In this document: piece after piece, positions 39,089-41,942 of the stretch
Numbering within the stretch: position 1 is the stretch's first letter
Layout of the letters: every line of letters begins with the position of its first letter
Source of the DNA: an uncultured Halieaceae bacterium
GTDB lineage: Bacteria; Pseudomonadota; Gammaproteobacteria; Pseudomonadales; Halieaceae
Assembly: GCA_913052635.1 (NCBI GenBank)
Contig: CAJXDE010000006.1
Coordinates: 1 to 41,942, forward strand
DNA length: 41,942 nt
Reading direction: 5' to 3'
Program-made: the position numbers and the translations under genes
The notes under the pieces: model-generated
What the model saw: only the letters and a program-made list of their open reading frames with translations
Told to the model about the DNA's origin: nothing
Database searches by the model: none

Positions 39089-40243
39089 ATGGGGATCACA
39101 CTCTCCGACTGTTACAACACAGCGCAGTTTAGACGACTGGCCAAGGCCCGATTGCCGGGCCCGATCTTCCATTACATCGACGGTGCCGCCGATGACGAAG
39201 TGACTTACCGGCGCAATACCGAAGCGTATGAGGCCTGTGATCTGGTCCCTAACGTGTTGACGGGGGTCGAACACATCGATCTGTCGACAACCGTTATGGG
39301 TATCCCCATGGACATGCCTTTGTTTCTTTCGCCGACTGCGTTGCAGCGACTGTTCCACCATGACGGAGAACGCGCGGTGGGCCGCGCTGCGGAGGCTTTC
39401 AAGACGCTCTTCGGTATTTCTTCTCTGGCCACAGTGAGCATCGAGGAAATTGGCGAGACGATTCGCACCCCCAAGATCTTTCAGCTCTACTATCATAAGG
39501 ACAAAGCGCTCACCTGGGGCATGATCGATCGGTGCCTCGAAGCAGGCTTTGATGCGCTGGCGTTAACGGTCGATACTATCGTTGGTGGCAATCGTGAGCG
39601 CGATCTGTGGACGGGGTTTACCTCGCCACCGCGACTCACCCCCTCCAGCTTGGTAAGTTTCGCCACGCATCCCAACTGGACGCTCAATTACCTGCTCAGG
39701 GAGCCCTTTGAGCTCTCTAATCTGAAGGACCACATTCCCGAGGGCTCCAACGTGAGTATCTCGGTATCCGACTACTTCTCCACCATGCTCGACCAGACCA
39801 TGGACTGGGACGCCGCCGCGGAAGTGCGTAAGCGGTGGGGTAAGGCGTTTTGCTTGAAAGGGATTATGTCGGTGGAGGATGCCACGAAGGCGGTCGACAT
39901 CGGTGCAGATGCGATTATGGTATCCAATCACGGTGGACGCCAACTTGATGGCAGCCGCTCCCCCTTTGATCAGCTGGCGGAAATTGTCGATGCCGTTGGT
40001 GATCAGATTGATGTGATCTGTGATGGCGGCATACAGCGAGGCACCCATGTCCTCAAAGCGCTCTCCGTTGGCGCAAAGGCCTGCTCCGGCGGGCGGTGGT
40101 ATCTGTACGCGCTGGCTGGCGCTGGCCAGGCTGGTGTGGAGCTAGCGCTTACTAACATGCAGAGTGAGCTGGTGCGGGATATGAAGCTGATGGGCGCGAA
40201 AACCATTAGCGACCTGAGCCGGGCGAACCTCCGTTTCCGTTAA
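39089..40243 (+). CDS. FMN-dependent alpha-hydroxyacid dehydrogenase (LldD/glycolate oxidase family)
   Basis: A 384-residue TIM-barrel flavoprotein oxidising an L-2-hydroxyacid to the 2-oxoacid. The FMN region has SPTALQRLFHHDGE and FQLYYHKDK; the active-site SNHGGRQLDGSRSP carries the base H281 and substrate arginine R284; VICDGGIQRGTHVLKAL binds the flavin phosphate. Length fits LldD (396). GGAG lies 7 nt before the ATG. L-lactate is the most common substrate, but mandelate and glycolate enzymes share these motifs. It is followed by aceE, which would use the pyruvate formed from lactate; that link is inference. Confidence 0.88.
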   Translation: MGITLSDCYNTAQFRRLAKARLPGPIFHYIDGAADDEVTYRRNTEAYEACDLVPNVLTGVEHIDLSTTVMGIPMDMPLFLSPTALQRLFHHDGERAVGRAAEAFKTLFGISSLATVSIEEIGETIRTPKIFQLYYHKDKALTWGMIDRCLEAGFDALALTVDTIVGGNRERDLWTGFTSPPRLTPSSLVSFATHPNWTLNYLLREPFELSNLKDHIPEGSNVSISVSDYFSTMLDQTMDWDAAAEVRKRWGKAFCLKGIMSVEDATKAVDIGADAIMVSNHGGRQLDGSRSPFDQLAEIVDAVGDQIDVICDGGIQRGTHVLKALSVGAKACSGGRWYLYALAGAGQAGVELALTNMQSELVRDMKLMGAKTISDLSRANLRFR

Positions 40244-40379
40244 CCTCTGCCTCCAGGCGCCGCGTTTATGATCGCGCTCTCGCGTTCGCAGCGCCAAATC
40301 TCCGAAAAATACCGATTCGTCGCTTTTATTAACATTCCATAATAGAACTTTATTACTTTTTCGGGCGATAATTGATATC

Positions 40380-40408
40380 TTTATGCCTCTCAGCATGCGT
40401 TTTATAGT
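40380..40408 (+). promoter_or_regulatory. Candidate aceE promoter
   Basis: TTTATG at 40380-40385 and TATAGT at 40403-40408 are separated by 17 nt within an AT-rich stretch. The -10 box matches at 5/6 and the -35 box is weak (3/6), which fits a regulated promoter. The leader would be about 120 nt. Confidence 0.42.
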
Positions 40409-40423
40409 TCCAATTAAGAACTA
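40405..40423. promoter_or_regulatory. Perfect inverted repeat overlapping the aceE -10 box
   Basis: TAGTTC-CAATTAA-GAACTA is a 6-bp perfect inverted repeat with a 7-nt spacer, overlapping the predicted -10 element. Its position suits a repressor operator. It is not the PdhR box I know from E. coli, so the regulator is unknown. Confidence 0.45.
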
Positions 40424-40434
40424 ATAAGGGATTG

Positions 40435-40450
40435 CGGCGATATTTCGCCG
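40435..40450 (+). repeat. Stem-loop in the aceE leader
   Basis: CGGCGA-TATT-TCGCCG forms a perfect 6-bp stem with a 4-nt loop. No T-tract follows, so it is not a typical terminator; it may stabilise the leader or be part of a control element. Confidence 0.4.
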
Positions 40451-40535
40451 TATGCAAGCAGCTAGACCGGGTTTGCGATCCTTGATGGGTTTACAGCGTT
40501 TTCTAGATATCAGCGCATGTATATGGGGGTTTAGC

Positions 40536-41588
40536 GTGGAAAAGTTGGATGCCATCGAAGTAGATGAGTGGACCCAATCCCTCGACTCCGTTTTACGCTT
40601 CAACGGGCCTGCTGCGACCAGTCAGTTATTGAGGCATCTCTCCGAGCACGCGCAGTCCTCCCGAGTGCCTTTGCCCAGCGCGATTACCACCCCCTTCCGT
40701 AATACCATCTCCCCGGAAGATGAGCGCCCGATGCCTGGCGATCTGTTCATGGAGCGGCGCATTCGTTCGCTGGTGCGTTGGAATGCGATGGCCATGGTGA
40801 TGCGTGCCAACGACAACGAAGACGGTCTGGGTGGACATATCTCGAGCTTTTCCTCCAGCGCGACGCTGTATGACGTCGGGATGAATCACTTCTTTCGTGG
40901 CACCGCGAACGGGCACCCGGGGGACTTGGTGTATTACCAGGGTCACAGTGCGCCAGGTATGTACGCGCGCTCATTCCTCGAGGGTGTGATCAGTGAAGAC
41001 CAACTGGAGAATTTTCGCCGCGAGGTTGGCGGCGGAGGTCTATCGTCGTACCCGCACCCTTGGCTAATGCCGGATTACTGGCAGTTCCCCACTGTGTCGA
41101 TGGGCCTCGGGCCGATTCAGGCGATTTATCAAGCCCACGTCATGAAGTATCAGAGCAAGCGTGGTCTGGTTGATCATCGCGACCGCAAAATCTGGTGTTT
41201 TCTGGGAGACGGTGAGTGTGACGAGCCCGAGTCGCTCGGTGCCATCGCGCTGGCCGGTCGCGAGCGTCTGGGCAATCTCCACTTCGTGATCAACTGTAAC
41301 CTGCAGCGCCTCGATGGGCCGGTGCGGGGTAATGGCAAGATCATTCAGGAGCTAGAGGGTGTTTTTCGCGGAGCGGGTTGGCAAGTTATCAAGGTGGTGT
41401 GGGGTCGCAAGTGGGACCCCCTGATTGAGCGGGATCAGACAGGCCTGCTGCAGAAAATCATGGACGATGTGTGTGATGGCGAGTTACAGAACTGCAAGTT
41501 CAATGGCGGTGCCTACACCCGGGAGCACTTCTTCGGGAAGTATCCCGAGACGCTGGAGTTGGTAAAAGATCTGAGCGACGACGACTAG
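40536..41588 (+). CDS. aceE: Pyruvate dehydrogenase E1 component AceE, N-terminal 350 codons only
   Basis: The homodimeric E1 of the pyruvate dehydrogenase complex, which decarboxylates pyruvate with thiamine diphosphate. GHISSFSSSATLYDVGMNHF (about 100-119) and the diphosphate motif GDGECDE (224-230) through NCNLQ (253-257) are clear. The complete enzyme has about 890 residues; this frame ends at codon 350, after KDLSDDD, where homologues continue with an IWRLNRGGHDP-like segment. The stop belongs to unrelated sequence beyond about 41585. So the gene is cut by a junction rather than truncated by a simple mutation. GTG at 40536 was chosen: GGGGG lies 6 nt upstream, and the 28 codons upstream look non-coding. 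Confidence 0.9.
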   Translation: MEKLDAIEVDEWTQSLDSVLRFNGPAATSQLLRHLSEHAQSSRVPLPSAITTPFRNTISPEDERPMPGDLFMERRIRSLVRWNAMAMVMRANDNEDGLGGHISSFSSSATLYDVGMNHFFRGTANGHPGDLVYYQGHSAPGMYARSFLEGVISEDQLENFRREVGGGGLSSYPHPWLMPDYWQFPTVSMGLGPIQAIYQAHVMKYQSKRGLVDHRDRKIWCFLGDGECDEPESLGAIALAGRERLGNLHFVINCNLQRLDGPVRGNGKIIQELEGVFRGAGWQVIKVVWGRKWDPLIERDQTGLLQKIMDDVCDGELQNCKFNGGAYTREHFFGKYPETLELVKDLSDDD

Positions 41589-41942
41589 GCACTTGCGGAA
41601 ATTTAACACGAGCTCCCAGTTGCGATACTCGTCTTTGTACTTGAGATAGATGAAACCAAGCGCTTCGTTCTGGTTTGTTGTATGTTCGCTCCCGCCTTCT
41701 TTGTTGACGCCACGGAGGAGGCGGAATAGTAGAGCATTCACTCCGAAAAAGTAAAGGGCAAAGATAATCAACGACCACACCAGCATGGTCCCCCAATTGA
41801 TGTGGTCGAAAGTACAATAGATGTTGGGCTTGATTGATGGTCGACATGCGCCATAAATGTTCGTGGATCGTGGAAGCAAAAACAAACCAAGAGACCAAGT
41901 TAGAGTACACCAAAAGCACTGTCAAGTAAGGCACACAGCAGT
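41586..41942 (-). other. Foreign tail: fragment of a eukaryote-like membrane protein, probably chimeric
   Basis: This end has about 46% GC by my count (a sampled block of adjacent aceE has 57%). On the minus strand one frame reads LVWSLIIFALYFFGVNALLF (a transmembrane helix), then ALGFIYLKYKDEYRNWELVL and NFRKCLVVV. The aromatic GF-Y-x-Y-x-WE-x-RK pattern is what I recall from membrane-domain ends of large protist proteins, not from bacteria. Another frame upstream reads LTVLLVYSNLVSWFVFASTI, a second helix, with the frame change near a run of five T at about 41877, as expected from an indel or an intron edge. No bacterial gene, terminator or repeat is visible. The join lies in a GACGAC repeat that both sides could share. 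Confidence 0.6.

Noticed and set aside
40452-40535. Upstream ATG at 40452 as the aceE start
   Set aside because: The 28 added codons lack similarity to AceE, whereas GTG at 40536 has a strong ribosome site and matches the normal N-terminus.
40536-41588. aceE as a genuine short E1 protein or pseudogene
   Set aside because: The frame ends within the conserved thiamine-binding region exactly where composition and coding strand change, so a junction artefact explains it better than evolution of a short enzyme.

Overview
The window looks like a marine gammaproteobacterium with moderately high GC. The core gene blocks (recN | fur-bamE | ratB-ratA-smpB, grpE-dnaK-dnaJ-dapB, nadA-bepA-tusA-perM) are in the order I know from Pseudomonas and its relatives. 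A malonyl-CoA reductase and propionyl-CoA synthase pair suggests the Halieaceae (OM60/NOR5) or a neighbouring group; that placement is inference from gene content. The sequence reads like part of a draft or metagenomic contig, because its last ~355 bp do not belong with the rest.

Region 1 (1-8.5 kb, minus strand): a translationally coupled pcs-mcr pair, the two large multifunctional enzymes that carry malonyl-CoA through 3-hydroxypropionate to propionyl-CoA in the 3-hydroxypropionate bi-cycle of Chloroflexus. The C-terminus of mcr lies outside the window. This is the most distinctive metabolic module present.

Region 2 (8.9-15.3 kb): a MOSC/TauE-SafE pair, smpB, a sodium:amino-acid-type symporter, ratA-ratB converging on (and overlapping) bamE, fur without any cysteine, and recN.

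Region 3 (15.5-22.5 kb): the heat-shock block hrcA, grpE, dnaK, dnaJ-dapB-cnoX. Two near-consensus sigma-32 promoters precede grpE and dnaK, and an intrinsic terminator sits between dnaK and dnaJ. A CnoX-type thioredoxin-TPR chaperone with an intact CGPC site occupies the place where carAB often follows dapB.

Region 4 (22.7-32.0 kb): acyl-CoA metabolism. A six-gene co-directional run encodes a paired acyl-CoA dehydrogenase (only one member with a recognisable catalytic glutamate), an SDR, AceK and two histidine phosphatases. It converges on tesB and a double-domain TetR regulator, which diverge from a crotonase. A promoter and palindrome ahead of the TetR gene suggest autoregulation.

Region 5 (32.1-41.6 kb): nadA, bepA, tusA, a PerM-type transporter, a large M16 lipoprotein protease, an FMN alpha-hydroxyacid dehydrogenase, and the first 350 codons of aceE. 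The aceE promoter overlaps a perfect inverted repeat.

Right edge (41.59-41.94 kb): aceE breaks off in mid-domain. What follows has lower GC and encodes, on the minus strand, a membrane-protein fragment that looks eukaryotic (protist-like). A chimeric junction is the simplest explanation.
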